Shown: positions 51,963 to 60,779 of the stretch, piece after piece
Position numbering within the stretch: the stretch's first letter is position 1
Layout of the letters: every line of letters begins with the position of its first letter
Origin: Eubacterium sp.
Lineage (GTDB): Bacteria > Bacillota > Clostridia > Oscillospirales > Acutalibacteraceae
DNA length: 64,000 nt
Assembly (NCBI GenBank): GCA_017886765.1
Contig: JAGHJI010000057.1
Span: 18,884-82,883 of the forward strand
Direction of reading: 5' to 3'
The notes under the pieces: generated by a model
What the model saw: the letters and a program-made list of their open reading frames with translations, nothing else
The model's database searches: none
Told to the model about the DNA's origin: nothing
Program-made: the position numbers and the translations under genes

Positions 51963-52780
51963 AAAAAAAGACCTCTGTTTTATCCAGATTTTATATCGCT
52001 TTGATCTTTATTTTTCTTTACGCACCTATTGCGGTAATGATGCTTTTTTCCTTTAACTCCACGCCCAGTACGTATACCTTCGGCGGATTTTCTCTTCACT
52101 GGTACAGTGAGATGTTCAATGACGCCGCGGCGATGGATTCACTGCAAAACACGGTGATCCTTGCGGTCTGTACTGCCGTGATTGCCTCTGTTATCGGACT
52201 TCTTGCGTCAGTCGGACTTTTTAACGCGAAAAATAAGCTTTACAAAAAGGCTATGATGACGGCGACCAATATACCCATGATGAATCCGGAGATTGTTACG
52301 GGCATTTCCATGATGCTGCTGTTTGTGTTCGCCGGTACACTTGTGAACAAAAGCGATGTACTGGGATTCTGGACGCTGCTGATTGCCCATGTCACGTTTG
52401 CTCTGCCGTATGTTATTTTAAATGTAATGCCAAAGCTCAGGCAGTTCGATATGCATATATACGAGGCGGCGCTTGACCTTGGTTGTAAGCCGTGGAAGGC
52501 TTTTTTCAAGGTTGTTATGCCGGAGATCGTTTCCGGTATCATCACGGGCTTTGTCATGAGCTTTACTCTTTCCCTGGACGATTTCATCATAAGCTATTTT
52601 ACAAACGGACCCAGTTTCCAGACTCTGCCGATCTATATCTTTTCCATGACAAAAAAGAGAGTAAAGCCGGATATGTTCGCACTCTCCACGCTGATGTTTG
52701 TTGTCATTCTCGTTCTTTTGATCTTAATGAATTTTGCTCAGTCAAGAGCGGACAGTAAGGGTAAGCGTGATGTGAAATGA
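51959..52780 (+). CDS. potC: Spermidine/putrescine ABC transporter permease PotC
   Basis: 273 residues, six membrane helices, EAA loop YEAALDLGCKPWKAFFKVVMPEIV, and the FTLSLDDFIISYF segment typical of PotC. It overlaps potB and potD by four bases each, so all four pot genes are one transcript. Confidence 0.94.
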   Translation: MKKKTSVLSRFYIALIFIFLYAPIAVMMLFSFNSTPSTYTFGGFSLHWYSEMFNDAAAMDSLQNTVILAVCTAVIASVIGLLASVGLFNAKNKLYKKAMMTATNIPMMNPEIVTGISMMLLFVFAGTLVNKSDVLGFWTLLIAHVTFALPYVILNVMPKLRQFDMHIYEAALDLGCKPWKAFFKVVMPEIVSGIITGFVMSFTLSLDDFIISYFTNGPSFQTLPIYIFSMTKKRVKPDMFALSTLMFVVILVLLILMNFAQSRADSKGKRDVK

Positions 52781-54033
52781 GAAAATATACCGCACTGATC
52801 TTATCGCTGATTCTCTGCGTCTGTTCGTTTCCGTTTACGGCTTATGCTGAGGATGCATACTTTACCGATGAACAGATCGAGTATTATAAAAATTTAGGAT
52901 TGCAGGGCACAACGGTAAATGTTTATAACTGGGGAGAGTATATCTCCGACGGAAGCGAAGGCTCAATGGACGTTGTCAGCGAGTTTGAACGCCTGACCGG
53001 CGCCACTGTCAATTACACCAATTTTGAGTCCAATGAGAATATGTATTCCAAGCTTGCCGGCGGCGGTGTGTCCTACGATGTGATCGTTCCCAGCGATTAT
53101 ATGATCGACCGCCTGATTGACGAGGAAATGCTTCTGCCCCTTGATTATGACAATATTCCGAATATGAAATATATCAGCGAGGAATATCAGCACCTCTATT
53201 ATGACCCGGATCAGCTATACAGTGTTTGCTATAACATCGGAACAACGATTCTGATTTATAACAAGACTCTGGTTTCCGAGGAGCCGGACAGCTGGGAAGT
53301 CCTCTGGGACGAGCAGTATAAGGACAAAGTCCTGATGTTTAATAATTCCCGCGACGCTTTTGCCATTGCGCAGGCTGTTCTCGGTAAGGATTTCAATTCA
53401 ACCGTGGAGCAGGACTGGGTGGACTGCGCCCAGCTTCTTGCCGAGCAGAAGGATAAAACAAATCCGGTCTACGTTATGGACGAGATTTTCAATCTCATGG
53501 AGAGCGGCGAATACGCTCTTGGCGTATACTATGCCGGCGACTATCTGCTGATGGTTGAAAACAATGAGGATCTCGGCTACTGTTTTCCCAAAGAAGGCGT
53601 AAATTTCTTTTATGACGCGTTCTGTATTCCCACCTGCTCCCAGAATAAAAGGGGCGGGGAGGCGTTTATCAATTTTATGCACGAGCCTCAGGTAGCCTAT
53701 GAGAATTCGGAGTATATATATTACCGTTCTCCTAATATTACAGTTGAAAATAACGAGGAAAGCTCTCTTTACGGCAGCGAGGTCATCTATACCTCGGACG
53801 ACGTGAAATCTCAATCCTTTAAAAATCTTCCGCAGAATATTATTGAGCTGCAGAACAATCTCTGGACGCAGGTCAAAAGCGGAAAGCTCTCCGCGGATAA
53901 CGAAGAGCAGAACAGGAAAATCTATATTGAATGCGCCGTTATAGGCTCCGTTGCGGTTGTCGTTATCGTGATAAAACTGATTTCAAACGCAAAGAAGAAA
54001 AAAGAACAGGATTTGAGTGATTTGTATGATTAA
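52777..54033 (+). CDS. potD: Spermidine/putrescine-binding protein PotD with C-terminal membrane anchor
   Basis: 418 residues. Signal peptide of 24 residues ending TAYA, then a type 2 periplasmic-binding fold: TVNVYNWGEYISDGS, SYDVIVPSDYMIDRL, and the NIPNMKYISEEY region as in PotD/PotF. There is no lipobox: the cysteines in the signal are not at a cleavage site. Instead a C-terminal helix (about 382-402, AVIGSVAVVVIVIKLIS) with a basic tail anchors it. It delivers polyamines to PotBC. Overlaps potC and the HAD gene. Confidence 0.92.
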   Translation: MRKYTALILSLILCVCSFPFTAYAEDAYFTDEQIEYYKNLGLQGTTVNVYNWGEYISDGSEGSMDVVSEFERLTGATVNYTNFESNENMYSKLAGGGVSYDVIVPSDYMIDRLIDEEMLLPLDYDNIPNMKYISEEYQHLYYDPDQLYSVCYNIGTTILIYNKTLVSEEPDSWEVLWDEQYKDKVLMFNNSRDAFAIAQAVLGKDFNSTVEQDWVDCAQLLAEQKDKTNPVYVMDEIFNLMESGEYALGVYYAGDYLLMVENNEDLGYCFPKEGVNFFYDAFCIPTCSQNKRGGEAFINFMHEPQVAYENSEYIYYRSPNITVENNEESSLYGSEVIYTSDDVKSQSFKNLPQNIIELQNNLWTQVKSGKLSADNEEQNRKIYIECAVIGSVAVVVIVIKLISNAKKKKEQDLSDLYD

Positions 54034-54673
54034 AGCGGCTTTGTTTGACCTGGACGGTACTCTTGTCAATACTGCCGAGGATCTGGGCAGAGCTACCGCA
54101 AGCGTGCTTGAAAGCTATGGCGTTGAAGCAAAATGGACGAAGGAGGATTATATTTCCTTTGTCGGTAACGGTGCCAGAAAGCTCCTTGACAGAGCTTTTG
54201 AGCATAAGCTGTCCGACGAGGAGCTCACAAAGGCACTGGAGCTTTTTCAGGAAAAGTACAATGAAATGCTTCTTGATAACGCCTATGTTTATGACGGTGT
54301 CAGAGAAGCGCTGGATAAAATCAGGGAAATGGGCGTAAAACTTGCGGTGGTTACGAATAAACCTCATAAATGTGCCGTTAAAATGGTGGAGACCCTTTTC
54401 GGAAAAGATTATTTTAACGTGATCATCGGCGCCACGGAGGATGTTGCTAAAAAACCTGATCCGTATACGGCGAATCTTGCCCTGAAAAAGCTTGATTGCA
54501 CGCCGGGAGAAGCGATTTTTTTCGGTGACAGTGATGTGGATATCTATACTGCGAAAAACGCCGGTGTGGAGAGCGTTGGATGCTCCTGGGGGTTTCGCAG
54601 TTTTGCGTGCCTGTTTTCCGCTTCTCCGTCCGTAATCATTGACAGTCCGGATTATATTCCCAAACTTTTTTAA
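54026..54673 (+). CDS. HAD hydrolase, phosphoglycolate phosphatase-like
   Basis: 215 residues, HAD subclass I with an alpha-helical cap. Motif I FDLDGTLVNTAED, motif II VVTNKPH, and motifs III/IV KKPDPY and FFGDSDVDIYTAKNAG. It resembles phosphoglycolate phosphatase (Gph), though small Gph-like enzymes in this group have broad or unknown specificity. ATG 54026 overlaps the potD stop, so it may be read with the pot operon. The tRNA promoter follows. Confidence 0.85.
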   Translation: MIKAALFDLDGTLVNTAEDLGRATASVLESYGVEAKWTKEDYISFVGNGARKLLDRAFEHKLSDEELTKALELFQEKYNEMLLDNAYVYDGVREALDKIREMGVKLAVVTNKPHKCAVKMVETLFGKDYFNVIIGATEDVAKKPDPYTANLALKKLDCTPGEAIFFGDSDVDIYTAKNAGVESVGCSWGFRSFACLFSASPSVIIDSPDYIPKLF

Positions 54674-54691
54674 CCTTATTTTAAAAAAGTG

Positions 54692-54720
54692 TTGACAAAT
54701 TCAGCACGCTTTGCTATAAT
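54692..54720 (+). promoter_or_regulatory. tRNA-Leu promoter
   Basis: Perfect consensus: TTGACA (54692-54697), 17-bp spacer, TATAAT (54715-54720), ending 13 bp before the tRNA. Confidence 0.9.
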
Positions 54721-54733
54721 TCTTATCGTTGAC

Positions 54734-54818
54734 GCGAGAGTGGCGGAATCGGCAGACGCGCACGTTTGAGGGGCGTGTGGGGCGACTCGTACGGGTTCAA
54801 GTCCCGTCTCTCGCACCA
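54734..54818 (+). tRNA. tRNA-Leu (anticodon GAG)
   Basis: Class II tRNA of 85 nt including encoded CCA (54816-54818). Acceptor GCGAGAG pairs with CTCTCGC over 7 bp. The D arm (GCGGAATCGGCAGACGC) is leucine-like. The anticodon stem CACGT/GCGTG closes a TTGAGGG loop with anticodon GAG (reads CUC/CUU). A long variable arm follows, then T arm ACGGG-TTCAAGT-CCCGT and discriminator A. It stands alone, with its own promoter and terminator. Confidence 0.97.
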
Positions 54819-54821
54819 AAA

Positions 54822-54856
54822 ACGGTATGTATCTATTTGGATACATACCGTTTTTT
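54822..54856 (+). terminator. tRNA-Leu terminator
   Basis: ACGGTATGTATC (54822-54833) and GATACATACCGT (54840-54851), perfect 12-bp arms, TATTTG loop, six T at the end. The following 140 bp (54857-54997) contain nothing recognisable. Confidence 0.92.
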
Positions 54857-54997
54857 ATGTGAATGACATGTTCGCTTGAATCCGTCTTTATCAGTGGACA
54901 CAAAAGGATTTGCTTTCATTTGAATTCCAATTCTTTATTTGATAATTTGTAGAGTAAATGATGAGAATTATGATATTTTATGCTTCCTTGTTTTACC

Positions 54998-55026
54998 TTG
55001 ACTTGTTAAATAAAGTAAATTATAAT
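54998..55026 (+). promoter_or_regulatory. Symporter promoter
   Basis: TTGACT (54998-55003), 17-bp spacer, perfect TATAAT (55021-55026), 31 bp before the symporter ATG. Confidence 0.82.
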
Positions 55027-55057
55027 GGTAATATATTTTTATGAATCGGAGGAGCTT

Positions 55058-56608
55058 ATGAAAGATACTGTTCAAATCATGATTACAATGATCGTTTATA
55101 TGGCGGCTGTAATCGGAATCGGTCTTGCTTTTGCGAAAAAGGCAAACAAGAACTCGGATAACTATTTTTTGGGCGGACGTACCCTCGGTCCCTGGGTCAC
55201 CGCCATGAGCGCCGAGGCGTCTGATATGTCCGGCTGGCTGCTTATGGGGCTTCCTGGCGTTGCGTACTGGTGCGGAATTGCCGACGCCACCTGGACCGCT
55301 ATCGGTCTTGCCGCCGGTACATATATTAACTGGCTTATCACATCAAAAAGACTGCGCCGCTACAGTGAAAAGGCAAATGCCATTACACTGCCCGAATTCT
55401 TTTCCAACCGTTTTCACGAGCAGGGCAAGGTGGTCATGACTATCGCCGCGCTGTTTATACTGATATTCTTTACCGTGTATGCCGCAAGCTGTCTTGTTAC
55501 CTGCGGCAAGCTGTTTTCAACGCTCTTCGGTTTTGATTATATCCCCATGATGATTGTGGGAGCCGTTTTTGTTCTGGTTTACACCATAATCGGCGGCTTT
55601 CTTGCGGAAAGCGCGTCTGACTTTATGCAGGCGATTGTAATGATCTGCGCCCTTGTGGTTATTGTGGTTACCGGTACGGTTTCTGCAGGCGGCATAGATG
55701 CGGTTGTTGAAAACGCGCAGTCTATTCCCGGATTCTTTGAGTTCTTCGGAATCGCTACACCGGAAACCGTTGACGGTGTACAGCAGGTTGTGAACGGCGA
55801 GCCCCAGTTCGGCGAAGCCGGCAGCTACGGATTCCTTAATATTATTTCGACCCTGGCATGGGGACTTGGTTATTTCGGTATGCCGCAGGTCCTCCTGAGA
55901 TTCATGGCTATCCGTTCAGAGAAAGAGCTTACAAGTTCCCGCCGCATCGCTACGGTTTGGGTCTTGATTTCCCTTGCTGTTGCCGTGTTTATAGGCGTTA
56001 TCGGCCGCACTTTATATCCTACCGAGCTGACTACCGCGTCTGAAGCGGAAAATGTGTTTATACTTCTCTCCACGAACTTGCTTCCGCCGCTGCTGGCCGG
56101 GCTTGTTATGGCAGGTATTCTTGCCGCTACAATCAGCTCATCAGACTCCTATCTGCTTATCGCCGCCTCGGCGTTTTCAAAGAATATTTATCAGGGATTG
56201 CTGCACCGCAAAGCAACCGACAAACAGGTGCTTAACATATCCCGTATTACCTTGCTTGTCATTACGGTAATTGCGATTATCATTGCTCTGGATGAGGACA
56301 GCGTAATCTTTACGATTGTAAGCTTTGCCTGGGCAGGTTTCGGTGCCACATTCGGTCCGCTGATGCTGATGTGCCTGTTCTGGAAACGTATCAACCGCGC
56401 CGGTGCCATTGCCGGAATGGTAGGCGGCGGCTGTATGGTATTCTTCTGGAAACTGGTTATCCGTCCCCTTGGCGGAGTATGGGATATTTATGAGCTCCTG
56501 CCGGCATTCCTGTTCTCCTGCCTGTGTATCGTGGGGGTCTCCTTGCTGACCCCACCGCCGTCAAAGGAGATCCAGCAGGAATTTGACGAAGTTCGCAACA
56601 AAGTTTAA
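55058..56608 (+). CDS. putP: Sodium/solute symporter, PutP-like (SSS family)
   Basis: 516 residues with about 13 membrane helices, SSS family. DNYFLGGRTLGPWVTAMSAE and ASDMSGWLLMGLPG at the start of the core, and the sodium-site helix ISSSDSYLLIAASAF further on, match PutP sodium/proline symporters. ATG 55058 follows GGAGG. It imports an amino acid, probably proline, with Na+; the substrate is inferred from family. Own promoter, terminator after. Confidence 0.88.
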   Translation: MKDTVQIMITMIVYMAAVIGIGLAFAKKANKNSDNYFLGGRTLGPWVTAMSAEASDMSGWLLMGLPGVAYWCGIADATWTAIGLAAGTYINWLITSKRLRRYSEKANAITLPEFFSNRFHEQGKVVMTIAALFILIFFTVYAASCLVTCGKLFSTLFGFDYIPMMIVGAVFVLVYTIIGGFLAESASDFMQAIVMICALVVIVVTGTVSAGGIDAVVENAQSIPGFFEFFGIATPETVDGVQQVVNGEPQFGEAGSYGFLNIISTLAWGLGYFGMPQVLLRFMAIRSEKELTSSRRIATVWVLISLAVAVFIGVIGRTLYPTELTTASEAENVFILLSTNLLPPLLAGLVMAGILAATISSSDSYLLIAASAFSKNIYQGLLHRKATDKQVLNISRITLLVITVIAIIIALDEDSVIFTIVSFAWAGFGATFGPLMLMCLFWKRINRAGAIAGMVGGGCMVFFWKLVIRPLGGVWDIYELLPAFLFSCLCIVGVSLLTPPPSKEIQQEFDEVRNKV

Positions 56609-56613
56609 ACGAA

Positions 56614-56645
56614 AAGGGCTGTGAAAATCACAGCCCTTATTTTTA
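56614..56645. terminator. Bidirectional terminator
   Basis: AAGGGCTGTGA (56614-56624), AAA, TCACAGCCCTT (56628-56638), then T-rich. The 19-bp core GGCTGTGAAAATCACAGCC recurs exactly at 60785-60803. Confidence 0.88.
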
Positions 56646-56651
56646 CTCATT

Positions 56652-57482
56652 TTATGCTTTATTTAAATTTTTTTCAAAAATTTTCATTGCCGCCAGCACA
56701 ACGGCAAAGCTTACTATACCGCCCATGGCAACGTCGCTGAGATAATGCGCGCCCACGACAAGCCTTGTGAACGCGACAACCGAAGTATATACGCACGGTA
56801 TCCAGAAGCAGATTTGAGATTTCTGCTTCCACTTTTCCGAAAGGTACGGGAAAAACATCATAAGATAACTCATGCCTGCGCCTGCCGTATGGCCGCTGGG
56901 GAAGGACTTGTTGCCGTTGATACCGTTGATCTTGTACCAGGGCGTAAAAGCGTCGTAGCTTCCGGCGGCGAGCAGATCCCTGAATCTGACACGTCCCCAG
57001 AGATATTTCATTCCCTCAATGATAAGCAGCTGAGCGAACATAACGAGTATTCCTGTGATTGCAGCGGCGCGGAGTATATCTTTGTATCTATCCGGTATGG
57101 TAATCATTCTTCCGACTGTCAGGCAGACGATTCCGAATCCCAGTCCGTATAGGATACTGAAAAGCATCCTGTTTTCCTCAAGGAAAAAGTATTTTCCAAG
57201 ATAATAGCCCAGATATGCCGAGCCGCCCAGCGAAATAATAAGACCCGCCGCTTTTTGAAGCTTTGTTTTATAAGTATAAAAGAGTACCGTGCCGGCAAGG
57301 GGACAGATGAGTCTTGACGGGATTTCACCGGTGTTCTGAAACCATATCGAAAAAATATTTTCAGGATTGTTGAGAAGCTTGTCAAGCTGTAAATCACAGA
57401 ACGACGCGGCAATCAGCGCGATAATGGCTGCCGCAAAGAAAAACAGAATATTACCTTTGTATTTCTTTAGCATTTTATTCAT
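56652..57482 (-). CDS. PAP2-family phosphatase
   Basis: 276 residues with about seven membrane helices. The phosphatase motifs are in the C-terminal half: KYLWGRVRFRD, FPSGHTAGAG and RLVVGAHYLSDVAMGG. PAP2 membrane enzymes dephosphorylate lipid phosphates, such as undecaprenyl diphosphate or phosphatidate; the substrate is unknown. Leftward single gene, sharing the terminator with the symporter. Confidence 0.88.
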   Translation of the reverse strand: MNKMLKKYKGNILFFFAAAIIALIAASFCDLQLDKLLNNPENIFSIWFQNTGEIPSRLICPLAGTVLFYTYKTKLQKAAGLIISLGGSAYLGYYLGKYFFLEENRMLFSILYGLGFGIVCLTVGRMITIPDRYKDILRAAAITGILVMFAQLLIIEGMKYLWGRVRFRDLLAAGSYDAFTPWYKINGINGNKSFPSGHTAGAGMSYLMMFFPYLSEKWKQKSQICFWIPCVYTSVVAFTRLVVGAHYLSDVAMGGIVSFAVVLAAMKIFEKNLNKA

Positions 57483-57543
57483 CTCCTCCCATATCTTTTA
57501 TATTATCATACATAAGATTTTTATGCAATCACGCATTTTTATA

Positions 57544-57572
57544 TTGCCTTTTTCTGCCTTAGTGTGTAAAAT
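57544..57572 (+). promoter_or_regulatory. cysK promoter
   Basis: TTGCCT (57544-57549), 17-bp spacer, TAAAAT (57567-57572), 31 bp before the cysK ATG. No T-box or other long leader structure is present. Confidence 0.6.
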
Positions 57573-57603
57573 ATATTAGATACGTTAAGAGAGGATTATT
57601 TTT

Positions 57604-58536
57604 ATGGTATATAACAATGTGCTTGAAGCCATAGGTCATACCCCTATGGTGAGACTCAATAGAATGACGGAAGAGGATTCCGCTGAGATTCTTGTGAAAT
57701 TTGAAGGGTTGAATGTCGGCGGATCCATAAAAACCAGGACTGCGTATAATATGATCTGTGACGCTGAGGCGAAAGGCCTTATTAACGATAACACCATAAT
57801 TGTTGAGCCTACCAGCGGAAACCAGGGAATAGGTCTTGCTCTGGTGGGTGCAGTAAGGGGATATAAAACGATCATCATAATGCCGGATTCGGTAAGCAGG
57901 GAAAGAAAAATGCTGGTGGAGCATTACGGCGCAAAGGTCATTCTTATCCACGACGCGGGCAATATCGGCGACTGCATAGAGGAATGTTTAAATACCGCGC
58001 TGAAGATGCGCGATGAAAACCCTAATGTCTATATACCCCAGCAGTTTGAAAACCCGGCTAACCCTATGGTTCATCGTCACCATACAGGGTTGGAGATCTT
58101 AGAGCAGGTCGCGGGACCGATTCACGGCTTTTGCTCCGGTATCGGCACCGGCGGTACGATAACAGGTATCGGCGAAGTACTCAAGGCGCAAAATCCCGAT
58201 ATAACCATATGGGCTGTTGAGCCGGAGAATGCCGCAATACTCGCCGGCGGAACGGTGGGAACCCATAACCAGATGGGTATCGGCGACGGCGTGATACCGG
58301 AGATACTGAATCAGAAGATATATGAGGATATCTGCATTATTTCTGACGAGGAAGCCATCAGTACTTCAAAGGACCTGGCGCGCCTTGAGGGAATTATGTG
58401 TGGTATCAGCAGCGGCACCAATGTAGCCGCGGCAAAAAAGCTTGCCAAAAAATTGGGCAAAGGAAAGACGGTTGTGACCGTTCTTCCCGATACGGCTGAA
58501 AGATATTTTTCCACACCTCTGTTTGAAAATGAATAA
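57604..58536 (+). CDS. cysK: Cysteine synthase (O-acetylserine sulfhydrylase)
   Basis: 310 residues, PLP enzyme of the CysK/CysM family. The PLP lysine is in GGSIKTRTAYNMI near residue 43, VEPTSGNQGIGLALVGA binds substrate, and GTGGTITGIGEVLK binds the phosphate. It makes cysteine from O-acetylserine and sulfide. In this lineage the lysine motif reads SIKTR rather than SVKDR. It has its own promoter; a FliB-like gene follows 9 bp on. Confidence 0.92.
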   Translation: MVYNNVLEAIGHTPMVRLNRMTEEDSAEILVKFEGLNVGGSIKTRTAYNMICDAEAKGLINDNTIIVEPTSGNQGIGLALVGAVRGYKTIIIMPDSVSRERKMLVEHYGAKVILIHDAGNIGDCIEECLNTALKMRDENPNVYIPQQFENPANPMVHRHHTGLEILEQVAGPIHGFCSGIGTGGTITGIGEVLKAQNPDITIWAVEPENAAILAGGTVGTHNQMGIGDGVIPEILNQKIYEDICIISDEEAISTSKDLARLEGIMCGISSGTNVAAAKKLAKKLGKGKTVVTVLPDTAERYFSTPLFENE

Positions 58537-58545
58537 GGTATAAAC

Positions 58546-59502
58546 ATGATTATAAAAACACCGTCTTTTTACAAAGATTTTGAATGTATCGCCGGAGCGT
58601 GCCCGGATTCCTGTTGTCAGGGCTGGGAGGTTGACGCTGATGAAGCGTCTCTCAAATACTATGCCACCCTTACCGGTGAAATCAGAAAAAAGATTGACAG
58701 CGTTTTGGATAAGGACGAATTCGGCAATACTATATTCAGACTTGCGGATAATAAGCGCTGTCCTTTTTTGAATCGGGAGAATCTGTGCGATATGCACATT
58801 GCGATAGGAGGGGAGCATACGCCGTTTACCTGCCGGATGTTTCCCCGTTTTATTAATGATTTCGGAGGAACAAGGGAAATGGGTCTGTCCTTTTCCTGTC
58901 CCGTTGCTTCGGATATGATGTTCGGTCTTACTGAGCCTATGCGTTTCGTCAGCGAGGTCAATGATCTTCCTCCCGAACTGAACGAAATTGACGCGCAGAC
59001 CTATTTTTTTCTTGTAAAATCCAGAGACAAAGCGTTTTCAATCATTCAGGACAGAACGGTTCCTGTTCATCAAAGACTGATCAATCTGCTGGATTACGGT
59101 GTTGTTCTTCAAAAAGAACTGGAGGCATATGATGAGGGTGAGGATCAGATCGATTTCTTCGATGTTTTCAGAAATCCGGAACTCATCAATCCCCAGTGGA
59201 CGCAGAAGGTCGACTGCGCGGCGGTAAAGCCGGTAGCAGATAAAGTATTCAATGAAAATATAGCTTCGTATTTTATATTCAGATATTTTCTTACCGCCGT
59301 TCATGATTATGATGTCTTGTCAAAAATCAAGATGGCGGTTATCGGTGTTCTGATTGTGACCTATTTCGGTGAGGATAGTTGGACAATTCACCTATGGAGC
59401 AAGGAAACGGAGCACTCCCAGTATAATATGGACAGGTTTAAACGCCTTCTCAGAGAAGCCAAATGCCTGACGGTCAGCGAACTGAAAAAAAGACTGAAAT
59501 AA
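58546..59502 (+). CDS. fliB: FliB-family (flagellin lysine-N-methylase-like) protein
   Basis: 318 residues. The N-terminal CIAGACPDSCCQGWEVD cysteine cluster, followed by CPFLNRENLCDMH and FTCRMFPRF, is the FliB signature; the cysteines probably bind a metal cluster. FliB methylates flagellin lysines in Salmonella. No flagellar gene is in the window, and many Clostridia carry FliB-like proteins apart from flagella, so the target is uncertain. Starts nine bases after cysK and is probably co-transcribed. Confidence 0.85.
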   Translation: MIIKTPSFYKDFECIAGACPDSCCQGWEVDADEASLKYYATLTGEIRKKIDSVLDKDEFGNTIFRLADNKRCPFLNRENLCDMHIAIGGEHTPFTCRMFPRFINDFGGTREMGLSFSCPVASDMMFGLTEPMRFVSEVNDLPPELNEIDAQTYFFLVKSRDKAFSIIQDRTVPVHQRLINLLDYGVVLQKELEAYDEGEDQIDFFDVFRNPELINPQWTQKVDCAAVKPVADKVFNENIASYFIFRYFLTAVHDYDVLSKIKMAVIGVLIVTYFGEDSWTIHLWSKETEHSQYNMDRFKRLLREAKCLTVSELKKRLK

Positions 59503-59505
59503 ATG

Positions 59506-59528
59506 TGCCGGATTTTCCGGCATTTTTT
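59506..59528 (+). terminator. Terminator after the FliB-like gene
   Basis: TGCCGG (59506-59511), ATTTT, CCGGCA (59517-59522), then six T. Confidence 0.85.
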
Positions 59529-59556
59529 AGTATATTATCCTTTTATAACAAGCGAG

Positions 59557-59585
59557 TTGACAAAAGTACTGCAGAATGTTATAGT
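59557..59585 (+). promoter_or_regulatory. ZIP transporter promoter
   Basis: TTGACA (59557-59562), 17-bp spacer, TATAGT (59580-59585), about 100 bp before the start codon. A palindrome begins two bases after the -10. Confidence 0.8.
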
Positions 59586-59587
59586 AA

Positions 59588-59605
59588 AGTTAGTTGTAAC
59601 TAACT
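59588..59605 (+). promoter_or_regulatory. Operator-like palindrome at the ZIP transcription start
   Basis: AGTTAGTT (59588-59595), GT, AACTAACT (59598-59605): perfect 8-bp arms. It covers the expected start of transcription. TTAG/CTAA-type dyads are common for DtxR/MntR-like metalloregulators, fitting a metal importer, but no regulator gene is nearby and the assignment is inference. Confidence 0.55.
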
Positions 59606-59685
59606 ATTGAATTGATATATTGAATTTTCGGTATTTTGAATGTTATAATATTATTGATAATAAATTTTCAGGAGAATGTTATCCT

Positions 59686-60468
59686 ATGACTTTACAGATA
59701 ATCAGAGGGATTTTAATACCGTTTTTCGGTACGGCGCTGGGCGCCGCCTGCGTATTTTTTATGAGAGGAAAACTCCATGTTTTGCTACAGCGCATATTGA
59801 CAGGTTTTGCCGCAGGTGTTATGGTCGCGGCGTCTGTATGGAGCCTGTTGATTCCGGCTATCGAACAGTCGGAAGGTATGGGAAAATTATCTTTTATTCC
59901 TGCGGCGGCAGGTTTTCTGCTTGGAATTTTATTTCTGCTTCTGCTTGACAGGATAATTCCGCATCTTCATATGAACAGCTCTGAGGCGGAAGGACCTAAA
60001 AGCACTCTGTCTAAAACGGCTATGCTGGTGCTGGCTGTGACGCTCCATAATATTCCCGAGGGAATGGCGATAGGCGTTGTTTATGCCGGACTGCTTTACG
60101 GTAATATGGAGATTACATCGGCAGGGGCACTGGCGCTGTCGCTGGGAATCGCCATTCAGAATTTCCCTGAAGGGGCAATCATATCCATGCCTCTTCAGGC
60201 TGAAGGCGTGAGCAAACCCAAATCATTTTTTTACGGCGTGCTGTCCGGTGTAGCGGAGCCGCTTGGCGCGTTACTCACAATTTTTGCAGCCAGCTTTTTT
60301 GTACCTGTAATGCCGTATCTTCTGAGTTTTGCCGCAGGTGCCATGATTTATGTGGTGGTTGAGGAAATGATACCGGAGATGTCCGCCGGCAAACACTCAA
60401 ATACCGGTACAATTTCTTTTGCCGCCGGCTTTACGATTATGATGATTCTTGATGTGGCACTTGGATAA
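59686..60468 (+). CDS. ZIP-family metal transporter
   Basis: 260 residues with about eight membrane helices. The metal-site helices are HNIPEGMAIGVVYAG and QNFPEGAIISMP, the latter with asparagine-glutamine in place of one His pair, as in GufA-type bacterial ZIPs. It imports Zn2+, Fe2+ or Mn2+. ATG 59686 follows CAGGAG by eleven bases. The strong promoter and palindromic operator suggest metal-dependent repression. Confidence 0.9.
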   Translation: MTLQIIRGILIPFFGTALGAACVFFMRGKLHVLLQRILTGFAAGVMVAASVWSLLIPAIEQSEGMGKLSFIPAAAGFLLGILFLLLLDRIIPHLHMNSSEAEGPKSTLSKTAMLVLAVTLHNIPEGMAIGVVYAGLLYGNMEITSAGALALSLGIAIQNFPEGAIISMPLQAEGVSKPKSFFYGVLSGVAEPLGALLTIFAASFFVPVMPYLLSFAAGAMIYVVVEEMIPEMSAGKHSNTGTISFAAGFTIMMILDVALG

Positions 60469-60779
60469 ATGATGTCTTTTTCCGTTAGACTGTGTGACTG
60501 GCAAAATTCCGCTCGGTCACATTATAGCACATATAATCCCAGCGCAAATCATATGCACGGGCGATGGATCATCGCCCCTACGGCAACATATTGTGTTATG
60601 GTGAGCGAAAAAGGGGTTTCCAAAGGGGAATAAGCCTGCGCCTCCCCTTTGGTCGTTTTCTCGGTTACCGTCTTTTGCGACTCAAAAGATGGTAACATCC
60701 GCGCGTGAGCGCAAATCTTATTTTTAACGTATTCCATATGCTTAATCATAATTTAGCTGAATATAGTTATTCTATAAAT
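60469..60779. other. Hairpin-rich gene-free region
   Basis: No coding frame is credible. It holds three imperfect or perfect inverted repeats. The first is GGGCGAT/ATCGCCC at 60559-60577. The second is CCAAAGGGGA/TCCCCTTTGG at about 60620-60652. The third is GTTACCGTCTTTTG/CAAAAGATGGTAAC at about 60664-60696, with one mismatch. It looks like accumulated small palindromic repeats, as in the 38.1-kb gap. Confidence 0.55.
60558..60582 (-). repeat. GTAGGGG-type short palindromic repeat, opposite orientation
   Basis: Read on the minus strand it begins GTAGGGGCGATGATCC and ends in ATCGCCCG. This is the same GTAGGGG-palindrome-CCCG layout as 38126-38151 with a different internal sequence. Confidence 0.5.

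Noticed and set aside
57483..57603. T-box or SAM-type riboswitch upstream of cysK
   Set aside because: The leader is only about 25 nt after the -10 and has no matching structure.
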